A stretch of DNA of 64,000 nt from Elusimicrobiota bacterium (lineage in GTDB: Bacteria; Elusimicrobiota; Elusimicrobia; Elusimicrobiales; UBA9959): assembly GCA_026388155.1 (NCBI GenBank), contig JAPLKI010000010.1, forward strand, positions 1 through 64,000, written 5' to 3'. Positions 32,590 through 40,293 of this stretch are shown here, in pieces; the first letter of the stretch is position 1; each line of letters begins with the position of its first letter. The position numbers and the translations under genes are program-made. The notes below the pieces were generated by a model that did not search any database, had not been told where the DNA came from, and worked only from the letters and a program-made list of their open reading frames with translations.

Positions 32590-32680
32590 GTGCAATGTTA
32601 CGATAATAGCAAAGCCGGCCAAAGCCGGCGGCGCAAAGCCAAGACCCGCTAAGTACGGCGGGGGTCAGGTTGCCGAAAAC
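32590..32680 (+). promoter_or_regulatory. GEMM-I type cyclic-dinucleotide riboswitch (c-di-GMP, or cGAMP-class variant)
   Basis: Key GEMM-I signatures appear in order: GCAAA (32609-32613), a 6-bp hairpin GCCGGC/GCCGGC with a CAAA loop (32614-32629), GGCGCAAAGCC (32630-32640), a second hairpin GACCC...GGGTC containing CTAAG/TACGG-like receptor elements (32643-32666), and GGTTGCCGA (32668-32676). Spacing through the first hairpin matches the Vibrio Vc2 aptamer base for base. The base equivalent to Vc2 G20 is A (32608), which is the hallmark of the GEMM-Ib group that prefers 3',3'-cGAMP. The loop CAAA is not GNRA, and the second hairpin is short. It lies between a strong promoter and a terminator hairpin. 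The family call is fairly sure; the ligand is uncertain. Confidence 0.75.
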
Positions 32681-32681
32681 G

Positions 32682-34355
32682 ATGAAACGCATAGTATTTC
32701 ATATACTTGCCCCGTCTGGAATATGGGCCGTTGTAAAGCGCATTGAGCGCTTGGGCCTTTCCACGGGGCTTTTTGTTTCCGTCGGCGCCCTGGAAAAATT
32801 CTCTTTCTCCCTGCTCTTTCTTGCCGCAGCCTTAAGCTTTCAGCCTTCAGCTTTGCTGGCCCAGGGCGGCGGACAGCCCGGCCAGTTCATGTCTTACGGC
32901 GCCGGCGCGCGCGGGCTTGGCATGGGCGGGGCGTTCTTCGCCGTGGCCGACGACGCCTCGGCCTCTTACTGGAATCCGGCGGGGCTTACGCTTCTTGAGC
33001 GCAGTGAATTCACCGCCATGCAGGCGACCATGTTCTCCGATACCACGCTTTCTTTCTTTACCTACGCCCATCCCACCTCCACCAGGGGCACCTGGGCCGT
33101 GAGCATGACGCAGATTAAATCCCTGGGTTTTGAAAAAATTTCCATAACGGCAAATCCCGGCGGCGACGAAATAATAGACATAAAGAGCCTCGGCTCTTTT
33201 GACAACATGGAGCGCGCCATGGCTTTCTCGTGGGGCCGCGATGTGTCCGACAAGCTTTCCTTCGGCATCATGGCGAAAAATATCACCCGTTCCCTTGACA
33301 CTTCAAAAGACTCTTTTAACGCAATAGACATCGCCATGATGCAGAAATTTTCCCCAACCTACAGGATGGCGATAGGTGTGCAGAATGTGTTCTCAATGGC
33401 ATCCGGCGACACCGAAGACAAACTGCCTCTTACCCTGAAATTAGGCCAGGCGCTCAGCCTTTTTAAAGGCAGCCTGCTGTTCGGCCTTGATTTTATCAAA
33501 CCGCAGAGCTCCGCAATGAACTGGCGTTTCGGAGGCGAGTACTGGCTTATGTACTGGGCGGCTTTGCGTTTCGGCGTAATGGGCGCGCCCGGCATTCAGG
33601 AAGCCGATTTCGGAGTAGGCATAAAGTACAAGAGCCTGGGCTTTGACATATCGCAGGGCATTCATGCGCTCGGCACCACCACAAGGTTCTCGGTTACCAT
33701 GCGCATGGGCCAGTCCAATAAAACCAAGCACGACAGCGATGTGCGCACGATAGTGCGCCAGGCTATGCAATACTTCAAGGCCGGTTATTTCACAAGGGCC
33801 ATAGAGAAGCTTAAGAACGCCATAGACTCCGATCCCGGCAACATGGAAATAAAACGCATGCTTATACGCTTGAGCGCCGCCGTGGACTATGTGCCCGACG
33901 CCACCGGCGTCGAAGAAGTGCCCACGCTCGCCCGGCGCGGCATTATCGCTTATGTGGACGGCAAGGATCTGCACAATGCGGTCAATATTCTGCGCCACGC
34001 TTTCAACAAAGACTCCAAAAACGACCACCTGCTCTCGCTCCTGAATATGGTGGAGAAAGAAGCCGGCGTCACCGAACTTTCCCGTAAGCCCGAGGGGCCG
34101 GAAATATTCACCTACATAGACCAGCGCACCTACGACGCCCGCCAGGCCATTTATGACGGGAAGTACGACCTGTCCATGAAACGCGCCCAGGATATACTTG
34201 AACTTGAGCCGAATAATGAAACCGCTCTTGAAATAATGGGCAGTTCTTTCTATCTGATGAATCAGAAAGATAAAGCCAAGGTGATGTGGGAAAAAGTGTT
34301 GGACATCAATCCTGATAATAAGATAGTGAAAGAATTCCTACAGCAGATAAAATAA
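32682..34355 (+). CDS. PorV/UPF0164-like outer-membrane beta-barrel protein with C-terminal TPRs
   Basis: Residues from about 70 carry the family signature: ARGLGMGGAFFAVADDASA and YWNPAGLTLL. Alternating hydrophobic strands typical of a FadL/PorV-like barrel run to about residue 330. The rest (about 345-557) is helical with TPR-like repeats (for example ALEIMGSSFYLMNQKDKAKV), likely periplasmic. A hydrophobic signal segment FSLLFLAAALSF ends at SALLAQ. The start is uncertain: ATG 32682 would give about 40 extra residues before the signal core and would place the terminator hairpin inside the gene. A CTG at 32790 would give a normal signal peptide after the terminator. Neither has a clear Shine-Dalgarno. 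In T9SS bacteria PorV carries cargo at the outer membrane. Here the gene directly follows a giant surface protein with a sorting-like C-terminus, so a partnership is plausible but inferred. Confidence 0.8.
   Translation: MKRIVFHILAPSGIWAVVKRIERLGLSTGLFVSVGALEKFSFSLLFLAAALSFQPSALLAQGGGQPGQFMSYGAGARGLGMGGAFFAVADDASASYWNPAGLTLLERSEFTAMQATMFSDTTLSFFTYAHPTSTRGTWAVSMTQIKSLGFEKISITANPGGDEIIDIKSLGSFDNMERAMAFSWGRDVSDKLSFGIMAKNITRSLDTSKDSFNAIDIAMMQKFSPTYRMAIGVQNVFSMASGDTEDKLPLTLKLGQALSLFKGSLLFGLDFIKPQSSAMNWRFGGEYWLMYWAALRFGVMGAPGIQEADFGVGIKYKSLGFDISQGIHALGTTTRFSVTMRMGQSNKTKHDSDVRTIVRQAMQYFKAGYFTRAIEKLKNAIDSDPGNMEIKRMLIRLSAAVDYVPDATGVEEVPTLARRGIIAYVDGKDLHNAVNILRHAFNKDSKNDHLLSLLNMVEKEAGVTELSRKPEGPEIFTYIDQRTYDARQAIYDGKYDLSMKRAQDILELEPNNETALEIMGSSFYLMNQKDKAKVMWEKVLDINPDNKIVKEFLQQIK
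32709..32774 (+). terminator. Intrinsic terminator, probable riboswitch expression platform
   Basis: A long stem pairs GCCCCGT (32709-32715) with ACGGGGC (32763-32769), continues as GGAA...TTCC and GGCC...GGCC, and has an inner AAGCGC/GCGCTT hairpin. Five T residues follow directly (32770-32774). It starts about 30 nt after the aptamer, the usual layout for ligand-controlled termination. It overlaps the 5' part of the downstream reading frame, which makes that gene's start uncertain. Confidence 0.65.
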
Positions 34356-34460
34356 CGGCAGGGGCAATAACTGCAGGGGTTGGGGGCTGGCGGCTAGGGA
34401 CAGAAAATATTATAAGGAACTCCTTCCCTAAACCCCTAATCCCTAGCCCCTATACCCTAT
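34356..34460. repeat. Intergenic hairpin repeat, family A copy 2
   Basis: Starts at the stop codon of the PorV-like gene. The arms are GGGGTTGGGGGCTGGCGG-like and CCCTAGCCCCTA-like. The core ATAAGGAACTCCTTCCCT (34412-34429) is identical to copy 1. Confidence 0.75.
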
Positions 34461-34517
34461 CACTTGTTCTATTTTTGCAACGATTCTGCAATAAGGTAAA
34501 GGTAAAATAGTATTGCT

Positions 34518-36473
34518 ATGCGCAGATCACTGCTTGCAATTATTCTGGCGGTCCTGGCCGTCCATCGCGTTTTTGCCCAGGCTAACACGCCCGCCGCCGT
34601 ACCGGATACCATGGGTGTTTCCCTGATGGAGAAGCAGGCTTCTCTCCGGCTGGAGGTGGAAAGTAAAATAAAAAGCGAGATCCTTGATCCGATCATGGGT
34701 CCCGGCAAGTCCTTCGTTTTCGCCGATGTGGAGATGGAAGTGGTCTCAAAAAAGTCGGAACAAAACACAGAGGAAATGGGAGCTATTCAGAAATACAAGG
34801 AGAGGGGGGCAAAAACCGGAAGCACCGATACGGATTTTATATTACCGGGAATTCCAAGACAACCGGCTGTTACGGGGGCAGACAATGCCCGCCCGGAGGC
34901 CGCGCGGGGCCAGCAGACGCAGCAGCAGAAGGGCATACAGCAGGTGCGCTACGGCCTTGAAACCGACATCACCCGTTTTCAGGTGACCGTTATCCACGAT
35001 GAGACCGTTTCCCCGGAAAGCCTTAAAACCGCCCGTGAGCGCGTTGACGATTTCCTGATACCTTACAAGATCCACGGCCATGACGCCGCCACGGTCGTTT
35101 TCAAACCCACCAGGTTCAAGAGTTATAATATCCTTGAGGATTTAAGGCGCCCGGGGGTTTATCTGCCGCTCCTCTACGCACTGCTTTTCCTGCTGATGCT
35201 GCTGTTTCTTTTCGGGCCCCTTTGGGGTTTTTTCAGGAAATATATAAAGGCTATCCTTGCAAAGCCGGGCGCCGAGGTCAATATTGACCAGAAAATGGAA
35301 GAAGGCGGCGGCGGCGGCGAAAAAAACGACGCCACTGAAGAAGGGCATCAGCAAATTGACATGAATTTTCTCCAGAAAGAGGAGGAAAAAAAAGATGAAG
35401 AGGATGAGCTTATGAAAAAATTTGAGCCGTTTACTTATTTAACCGAGGAAAATCTGAAAAAACTCGTCTATTTTTTTCTGCTTAAAAAGGAAGACCCATG
35501 GGTTATAGCGCTGGTATTAAGCTACTTGAAGCCGGAACTTTCCCGTCAGGCGCTTTCCATGCTGCCGCTTGAAATGCAGTCCAGGGTGGCTCTTGAAGCG
35601 CTGACCGTGCGTCAGGCCAAGCGCGAGCAGATAGAGGCCATAGACAAGGATATACGGGAAAACGTTGATTTTGTGATGGGGGGCATAGAACGCCTGGCCA
35701 AGATGCTTGAGGACAGCGATGCCTTCACCAGAAAAAACATAATAGAGTATCTCAAAACCCAAAAACCAGATGTTTACGAAAAAATTAAAAAGATAATCCT
35801 TATATTCGAGAATCTGATCAGTTTCACCGATAAGGATTTGCAGACCATAATAAGGAGCGTGAGCAACGAAGACATAGCCAAAGCGATTTATAAAGCCGAT
35901 CCCCAGCTGGTGAATAAGTTCTTCGCCAATATGTCGCAGGGCGCGGTCAATGCCATAAAGGAGGTAATGGAATACTCAGGTGAAATCAGCCCTACTCAGG
36001 TAGATGAGGCCCAAATGAAGATTTTGGACGCCGTAAAAAGCCTGGAGGCCGAGGGAAAGATAAGCGCCCGCCAGCAGAACACCCAGGAGGTTTATATCAT
36101 AGACAGCGATGAAGTCGCCTCCGGCGAACAGCGCAGGCAGAAATTGAAGAGTATCGCCCCTGATGTAATTGAAGCCCGGCCGCCTCAGGGACAGGCTTCG
36201 AACCCGGAGGAGGCTCAACAAGCGGCTCAGTATCTGTCGGCCGGAATTGAGTTATACAACCAGGGAAAGCTGGCCGAAAGCCTGCAGTATTTTGAGTATG
36301 CCTCAGGACTCAACGCCCTGGACGCCCAGATCTGGCAGTGCCTGGGCACGGTTTATTACGCCCTGAACAGAATGGACGAAGCTATGCGGGCCTATGAACG
36401 CTACGCTTCACTCTCAAACGACCCGGCCGTGAATGAATGGCTGGCCGGGTTTAAGCAGCAGGCGGGGAAATAA
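34518..36473 (+). CDS. FliF-FliG-TPR fusion: rotor-ring-like protein
   Basis: Domains in order (651 aa): signal peptide or first TM (1-20); a FliF C-terminal/ring-building-like stretch (about 34-200, including ILDPIMGPGK, the equivalent of LEPVVGPG); a TM helix (about 212-240); an acidic/glycine linker (255-305); FliG middle domain (305-425, IALVLSYLKPE); FliG C-terminal domain (428-520, FTDKDLQTIIRSV, KFFANMSQ, VDEAQMKI); and TPRs (570-650). FliF RBM1/RBM2 are missing. By-eye alignment to E. coli FliG gives K264=Y458, R281=G475, D288=E482, D289=V483 and R297=S491, so most torque charges are lost. The FliM-binding EHPQ motif reads EDPW (325-328). It should sit in the inner membrane with FliG in the cytoplasm. 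MotA and MotB are encoded downstream on the same strand. Domain assignment is strong; the job is inferred. Confidence 0.88.
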   Translation: MRRSLLAIILAVLAVHRVFAQANTPAAVPDTMGVSLMEKQASLRLEVESKIKSEILDPIMGPGKSFVFADVEMEVVSKKSEQNTEEMGAIQKYKERGAKTGSTDTDFILPGIPRQPAVTGADNARPEAARGQQTQQQKGIQQVRYGLETDITRFQVTVIHDETVSPESLKTARERVDDFLIPYKIHGHDAATVVFKPTRFKSYNILEDLRRPGVYLPLLYALLFLLMLLFLFGPLWGFFRKYIKAILAKPGAEVNIDQKMEEGGGGGEKNDATEEGHQQIDMNFLQKEEEKKDEEDELMKKFEPFTYLTEENLKKLVYFFLLKKEDPWVIALVLSYLKPELSRQALSMLPLEMQSRVALEALTVRQAKREQIEAIDKDIRENVDFVMGGIERLAKMLEDSDAFTRKNIIEYLKTQKPDVYEKIKKIILIFENLISFTDKDLQTIIRSVSNEDIAKAIYKADPQLVNKFFANMSQGAVNAIKEVMEYSGEISPTQVDEAQMKILDAVKSLEAEGKISARQQNTQEVYIIDSDEVASGEQRRQKLKSIAPDVIEARPPQGQASNPEEAQQAAQYLSAGIELYNQGKLAESLQYFEYASGLNALDAQIWQCLGTVYYALNRMDEAMRAYERYASLSNDPAVNEWLAGFKQQAGK

Positions 36474-36612
36474 CGCAAGCCTGAAGGCTTGCGCGCCATA
36501 AGCCATATGCTCTAGGCCATAAGCTATGTGGCTGTTCCAGCCGCGCCATAGGCCGTAAGCTTTTAAGGAGTTCTTTACAAGCCTATGGCATATGGCGTAA
36601 AGCTTATGGCAA
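36474..36612. repeat. Stem-loop plus intergenic hairpin repeat, family B copy 1
   Basis: An 8-bp hairpin CGCAAGCC/GGCTTGCG (36474-36493) directly follows the FliFG stop; no T-run. Then comes a long inverted repeat of GCCATAAGC-type units (36494-36612) with a centre AAGGAGTTCTTTA. The remaining stretch up to 36745 shows no convincing gene or promoter. Confidence 0.7.
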
Positions 36613-36745
36613 TCCTGTCCACAGCCTGTTAACAATTCTTTAACCTTAGTGCAATGTCGGATTTATAGAATATGGGTGTGGAAGTGAAGTCTGAAATTAT
36701 ATTTCAGCGCCTGCAGGCTTGTAACTTGTAACGGGAACTAATTCT

Positions 36746-39046
36746 ATGGACGACAGTGAAAAGAAACCTCCAAAACCCGGCATACCGCCTTTGCCGCCTG
36801 GAATTTTAAGGCCCGGCCTGCCTTTACCCCAGCCGGGCGCGCGTCCGGCCCCGGTCGGCGGCTTGGGGCTGCCCAACCCTTTCGCTCAAAATTCGCCGCC
36901 CCAGTTCCAGAGCGCAGCCGCTTACCCCGATGCCCGCGCGCAGCAGGCCGCGAGCGAATCTGCGGCTGAAACCGCCAGAATGAAAGAAGAAAAAGATAAG
37001 CTCGAAAAAAAGATTTTAGAGATGGAAAAGCTGCTTTCCCAGGAGAAAGAGCGCGCTCTTTTAGCCACCCTTAAAAACCAGCAGGATGAGACGCTCTCTT
37101 CAAAAGTGGAATCTTCCCTCAAGGATATACAGGACCGCATGCGCCGCGATAAGCGCGATCAGGAAGTGGAGGAGGAACGCCTTACTTTTAAAGGCAAGAT
37201 AAAAGAGCTTGAAACCCGCCTGATGCAGGAGCGCGAAACCTGGATGCAGAGTCTTAAAGGGCAGGTGGCCGAGCGCGAAACACAGGGGCGCGACGTGGAA
37301 GGACATTTTATTTACCGTTTGCAGGAGATGGAGCGCCGCTGGCTTGACGAGAAAGCGCAATGGCAGAAGGAAATTTCAAGCCGTGAGGACGCCATCCGTT
37401 CGCTCAAGTCCTCGGCCGAGCGGTTGCGTGAAGTCGAGGACGAATTCCGCAGCGTCAGCCTTGAAAAATCCCTGGCTGAAAAGGAAATCTCAAAGCTCCG
37501 CGACGATGTCGCGCGCGCGGAAAGAGAAAAAGCGTCCATAGAGTCCTATATCAAGGCCATGCCGGAGAAGGAGCGGGAACTTGCCGAACTGAGAAGCGAA
37601 GCCGCGATCTTGAAGATGAAGGAGGAAAGGACGCACAGCGATTTTAAGCATCAGGAAGAAAAATACCTCCTTGAAATAGAAAAGCTGCAGCGGGAGCTGG
37701 GCGGCCTCTCCGACAAAAAAAATTCGGAAAAAACGGAGGAACTGAGGGCGCAGATGACCCGCCATGAGGCGCTGCTCCAGGAAAAAGACAAGACCATAGC
37801 CGAAGTTTCAGGCGACAAAGTGCGCGCTATTTCAGAGATGCTGAAAATAAAGGGTTTCGTCTCAAAAGTGCAGGCGATAAATGCGGTGCTTGACAAAGAA
37901 AGAGGACAGCTGCGCATTGAAAAGATGCAACTGGCCCAGAACATGGCGGCCCAGCTTGAAGAGATCAAAAAACTGCGGCAGGAGCAGGAACTTTTCAAAG
38001 CGTCCCACCACGGCGAGATCGAGGAATTTTCAAAAAAATACAGCGAGGACATCGAAAAAATTAAAACCGGAATGGCCTCGGAGTTCGCCCGCCAGCATAC
38101 CGAGAAAATAGCCGAACTTTCCCGCAAGCAGGCCGAGAAAATAGCCGAACTTTCCCGCCAGCGGGACGAGAAAATAGCCGAGCTTTCCCGGCAGCGGGAC
38201 GAGAAAATAACCGAGCTTTCCCGCCAGCAGGACGAGAAAATCGGGAAGCTTACACGCGCTCATATGGAAGAGATGTCTTCTTACGCGGCGAAATGTCAGG
38301 CGGATCACGACTTGAAACTTTCCGAGTTGCGCTCCAGGCTTGAACGGTCCTCCTCCGATTTTAAAGCCCAGATCGAGGCCGAGTATGCGGCTAAATTTAA
38401 ACAGCTCAAAGAGCTTGCCGTAATTTCCGAGGGAGAGAAAACACATCTTGAGATTGAAAACCGCAGGTTCTCCGAGAAGTTCAATAATTTTGAAAGGGTC
38501 GCCGCTTCAAAGCAGGAAGAACTCGCGGCCAAAGCTGAGGCGCAGTACGGCGCGCTGGCTTCACAAAAGGCCGAATTGGAAAAATACGTCCGCGCCTTTG
38601 AAAACGAAAGGTCAAAAATGGCCGGAGACCTTGCCTACGTCAAAAATCAGCTTGAGGCCGAAAGGTCAAAAATGGCCGGAGACTTTTCCGCCGCCAAAAG
38701 CCGGCTTGAGGCCCTTGCCGCTCAGAAATCCGCCGCCGAGGCGGAACTCGCCCGGCTTTCAGGCCAGCTCAGGACGGAAAGCGCCAATCGCGCCGGTTTT
38801 GAGGCCGAGATGCTTTCGCTTAAGAACAGAGTCCGTGACCTTGAACAGGCCGCCGCTGAAAATGAGAGCCTGTTCGCCTCCGAACGGGATAACGCGGAGG
38901 CTATGAAGACTGCCGCCCGGGCTCAGCTTGCGGATTGTGAGGCCAAAATCGCGGAGCTTTCAGGAGAACTGGAAAAATATAAGGCGGTTGAAAGTTCTCT
39001 TGGTTCCAGGCTCAAGTGGGCGATTAAGGGTAAGACAAGCGAATAG
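36746..39046 (+). CDS. Long coiled-coil protein with proline-rich N-terminus
   Basis: 766 residues. Residues 1-50 are rich in P and G (GIPPLPPGILRPG). From about 70 to the end the sequence is almost entirely charged coiled coil (E/K/R/L/A), with no signal peptide or TM, so it is probably cytoplasmic. Residues about 453-507 form five 11-residue units of type EKIAELSRQRD (hendecads). There is no enzymatic motif. It sits between FliFG and FlbD-MotA-MotB on the same strand and may act as a cytoplasmic scaffold or filament of that machine; this is inference. The start ATG has only a weak upstream GGGAAC. The stop codon lies in the next repeat element. No family recognised. Confidence 0.85.
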   Translation: MDDSEKKPPKPGIPPLPPGILRPGLPLPQPGARPAPVGGLGLPNPFAQNSPPQFQSAAAYPDARAQQAASESAAETARMKEEKDKLEKKILEMEKLLSQEKERALLATLKNQQDETLSSKVESSLKDIQDRMRRDKRDQEVEEERLTFKGKIKELETRLMQERETWMQSLKGQVAERETQGRDVEGHFIYRLQEMERRWLDEKAQWQKEISSREDAIRSLKSSAERLREVEDEFRSVSLEKSLAEKEISKLRDDVARAEREKASIESYIKAMPEKERELAELRSEAAILKMKEERTHSDFKHQEEKYLLEIEKLQRELGGLSDKKNSEKTEELRAQMTRHEALLQEKDKTIAEVSGDKVRAISEMLKIKGFVSKVQAINAVLDKERGQLRIEKMQLAQNMAAQLEEIKKLRQEQELFKASHHGEIEEFSKKYSEDIEKIKTGMASEFARQHTEKIAELSRKQAEKIAELSRQRDEKIAELSRQRDEKITELSRQQDEKIGKLTRAHMEEMSSYAAKCQADHDLKLSELRSRLERSSSDFKAQIEAEYAAKFKQLKELAVISEGEKTHLEIENRRFSEKFNNFERVAASKQEELAAKAEAQYGALASQKAELEKYVRAFENERSKMAGDLAYVKNQLEAERSKMAGDFSAAKSRLEALAAQKSAAEAELARLSGQLRTESANRAGFEAEMLSLKNRVRDLEQAAAENESLFASERDNAEAMKTAARAQLADCEAKIAELSGELEKYKAVESSLGSRLKWAIKGKTSE
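38102..38266 (+). repeat. Five tandem 33-bp repeats (hendecad coiled coil)
   Basis: Units start at 38102, 38135, 38168, 38201 and 38234. They encode EKIAELSRKQA, EKIAELSRQRD (twice), EKITELSRQQD and EKIGKLTRAHM. The 11-residue period fits a hendecad (right-handed or nearly straight) coiled coil, and the DNA identity suggests slippage-driven expansion. Confidence 0.9.
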
Positions 39047-39143
39047 CAAATAGTGGCCGGCGATTAGCGAATAGTCGTAAAGCATCTCTTGATCTATTTC
39101 GCTACTTCCCTGATTCGTGATTTCACTATTCGCTAACCCCCGC
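39040..39143. repeat. Intergenic hairpin repeat, family A' (GAATAGCG units)
   Basis: Arms of GCGAATAGC-type units at 39040-39075 and CTATTCGCTA-type units at 39095-39137. The left arm contains the TAG stop of the coiled-coil gene. Same unit type as 60419-60505 and as the insert in mfd. Confidence 0.65.
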
Positions 39144-39152
39144 CTCTTTAAG

Positions 39153-39158
39153 TATAAT
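39153..39158 (+). promoter_or_regulatory. -10 box TATAAT, predicted leaderless start for flbD
   Basis: A perfect TATAAT ends 7 nt before the flbD ATG (39166), so transcription would begin at or next to the start codon. No Shine-Dalgarno is present. No good -35 is seen about 17 nt upstream. Confidence 0.4.
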
Positions 39159-39165
39159 TATTAAA

Positions 39166-39390
39166 ATGATCAAGCTTAAAAAACTTAACGGTTTTGAAAT
39201 TGTGGTGAACGCCGAGCTTATTGAGAGCGTCGAGGCCACCCCCGATACCGTGATAAATCTTGCCACCGGCAACAGGTTCATTGTCAGGGATTCCGTGGAT
39301 GAGGTGGTGGCCAGGGTGGTGGAATATAAAAAGAAGGTCTATAGTGAGCGGAAAGTGATAAATCCCATAGAGGGATTTGAAAAGAAGTAA
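39166..39390 (+). CDS. flbD: FlbD family protein
   Basis: 74 residues, the full length of this small family. It matches the typical pattern MIKLKKLNG...NAELIESVEATPDTVI...V.ESVDEVVA.V.EYKK. In flagellated bacteria flbD commonly sits next to motA/motB in flagellar operons; its exact role is poorly defined. Here it lies 101 bp upstream of motA, strengthening the flagellar-motor ancestry of the block. Probably leaderless, with -10 TATAAT 7 nt upstream. The family call is confident. Confidence 0.9.
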   Translation: MIKLKKLNGFEIVVNAELIESVEATPDTVINLATGNRFIVRDSVDEVVARVVEYKKKVYSERKVINPIEGFEKK

Positions 39391-39392
39391 TG

Positions 39393-39482
39393 TAAGTTTG
39401 CGAGTTGTGAGTTGTGGGTTAGGAGTTAAAAGATCCTGAACTCTTAAACTCTAAACTCATAACTCTAAACTTACAACTTCCC
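39393..39482. repeat. Intergenic hairpin repeat, family C (GAGTTNTGAGTT units)
   Basis: Left arm of GAGTTGTGAGTTGTGGGTT type (39402-39425) and right arm CTCTAAACTCATAACTC type (39441-39470) are complementary. Separates flbD from motA. Confidence 0.65.
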
Positions 39483-39491
39483 GGAGAATTT

Positions 39492-40277
39492 ATGGATATA
39501 GCCACAATAAGCGGAATAATAGTTTTTCTCGGTTTCATTTTAGGCGCCGTGTATAAACAGGAAGGCTTAGCCGGCTTCAAACCGTTCATGAACCTGGAGG
39601 CTTTCCTTGTTGTCATGGGCGGAACTTTTTGCGCCATTTTGGTGAATTATCCGCTTTCCGCTGTTATAGGTGTGGGCAGGGTGCTTAGGCAGGTGCTGAC
39701 TTCCAAGGGCGAGGATACCTCGCGGCTGGTTTCCACCTTCGTCACGCTTTCCCAGAAAGCCAAAAAGGAGGGGTTCCTGGCGCTTGAAGGGGATGTGAAA
39801 GCCCTGGACAATGATTTTTTAAAAAGGGGAGTGCAGCTTGTTATAGACGGGGCGGATCATGAATTTATAAAGAATATGCTGGAAACCGAGCTGGATTTTA
39901 TAAGGGAACGCCATAAAGTGGGACGGGAAATTTTCAACGCCCTTGGCACTTACGCCCCGGCTTTCGGCATCATAGGCACGGTGTTGGGTATGATACTGCT
40001 GCTTGCCAACATAGACGATGTAACCCAGGTCCCGCGGCGCATGGCGCTGGCGCTTTCGTCCGCTTTCTTCGGCCTTGGGGCCGGTTACTGGCTTTTTCTG
40101 CCCATGGCCGGAAAACTCAAACACCGCTCCGAGGAAGAGCTTTTCGTCAAAGAAATAATCATAACCGGCGTGCTCCTTTTACAGAGCGGCTCCACGCCCA
40201 GCGTGGTGGAAGCGAACCTGAAGGCTTATCTTGACCCTTCAAAACGCGCCGCTGTGAAAAAGGAAGCTAAGCCGTAG
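39492..40277 (+). CDS. motA: MotA-type stator protein (proton or sodium channel subunit)
   Basis: 261 residues with four TM helices and the large cytoplasmic loop of MotA/PomA. Functional residues are kept by eye: K91 and E99 align with E. coli R90 and E98 (rotor contact), P156 (TYAPAF) with P173 and P204 (LFLPMAG) with P222. The Shine-Dalgarno GGAG lies upstream (39482-39485). motB follows after 16 bp, so the two are co-transcribed. With MotB it should form the 5:2 ion-driven stator at the inner membrane. The stator contact residues look conventional, in contrast to the divergent FliG part encoded at 34518. Confidence 0.93.
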   Translation: MDIATISGIIVFLGFILGAVYKQEGLAGFKPFMNLEAFLVVMGGTFCAILVNYPLSAVIGVGRVLRQVLTSKGEDTSRLVSTFVTLSQKAKKEGFLALEGDVKALDNDFLKRGVQLVIDGADHEFIKNMLETELDFIRERHKVGREIFNALGTYAPAFGIIGTVLGMILLLANIDDVTQVPRRMALALSSAFFGLGAGYWLFLPMAGKLKHRSEEELFVKEIIITGVLLLQSGSTPSVVEANLKAYLDPSKRAAVKKEAKP

Positions 40278-40293
40278 CGGAGAATAATATTTT

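Noticed and set aside
32670-32681. TTG at 32670 as the start of the PorV-like gene
   Set aside because: It lies within the conserved GGTTGCCGA end of the riboswitch aptamer and has no ribosome site of its own.
1-34355. A complete type IX secretion system
   Set aside because: Only a PorV-like barrel and a sorting-like C-terminus are visible; no GldKLMN, SprA or PorU. Kept only as an analogy.
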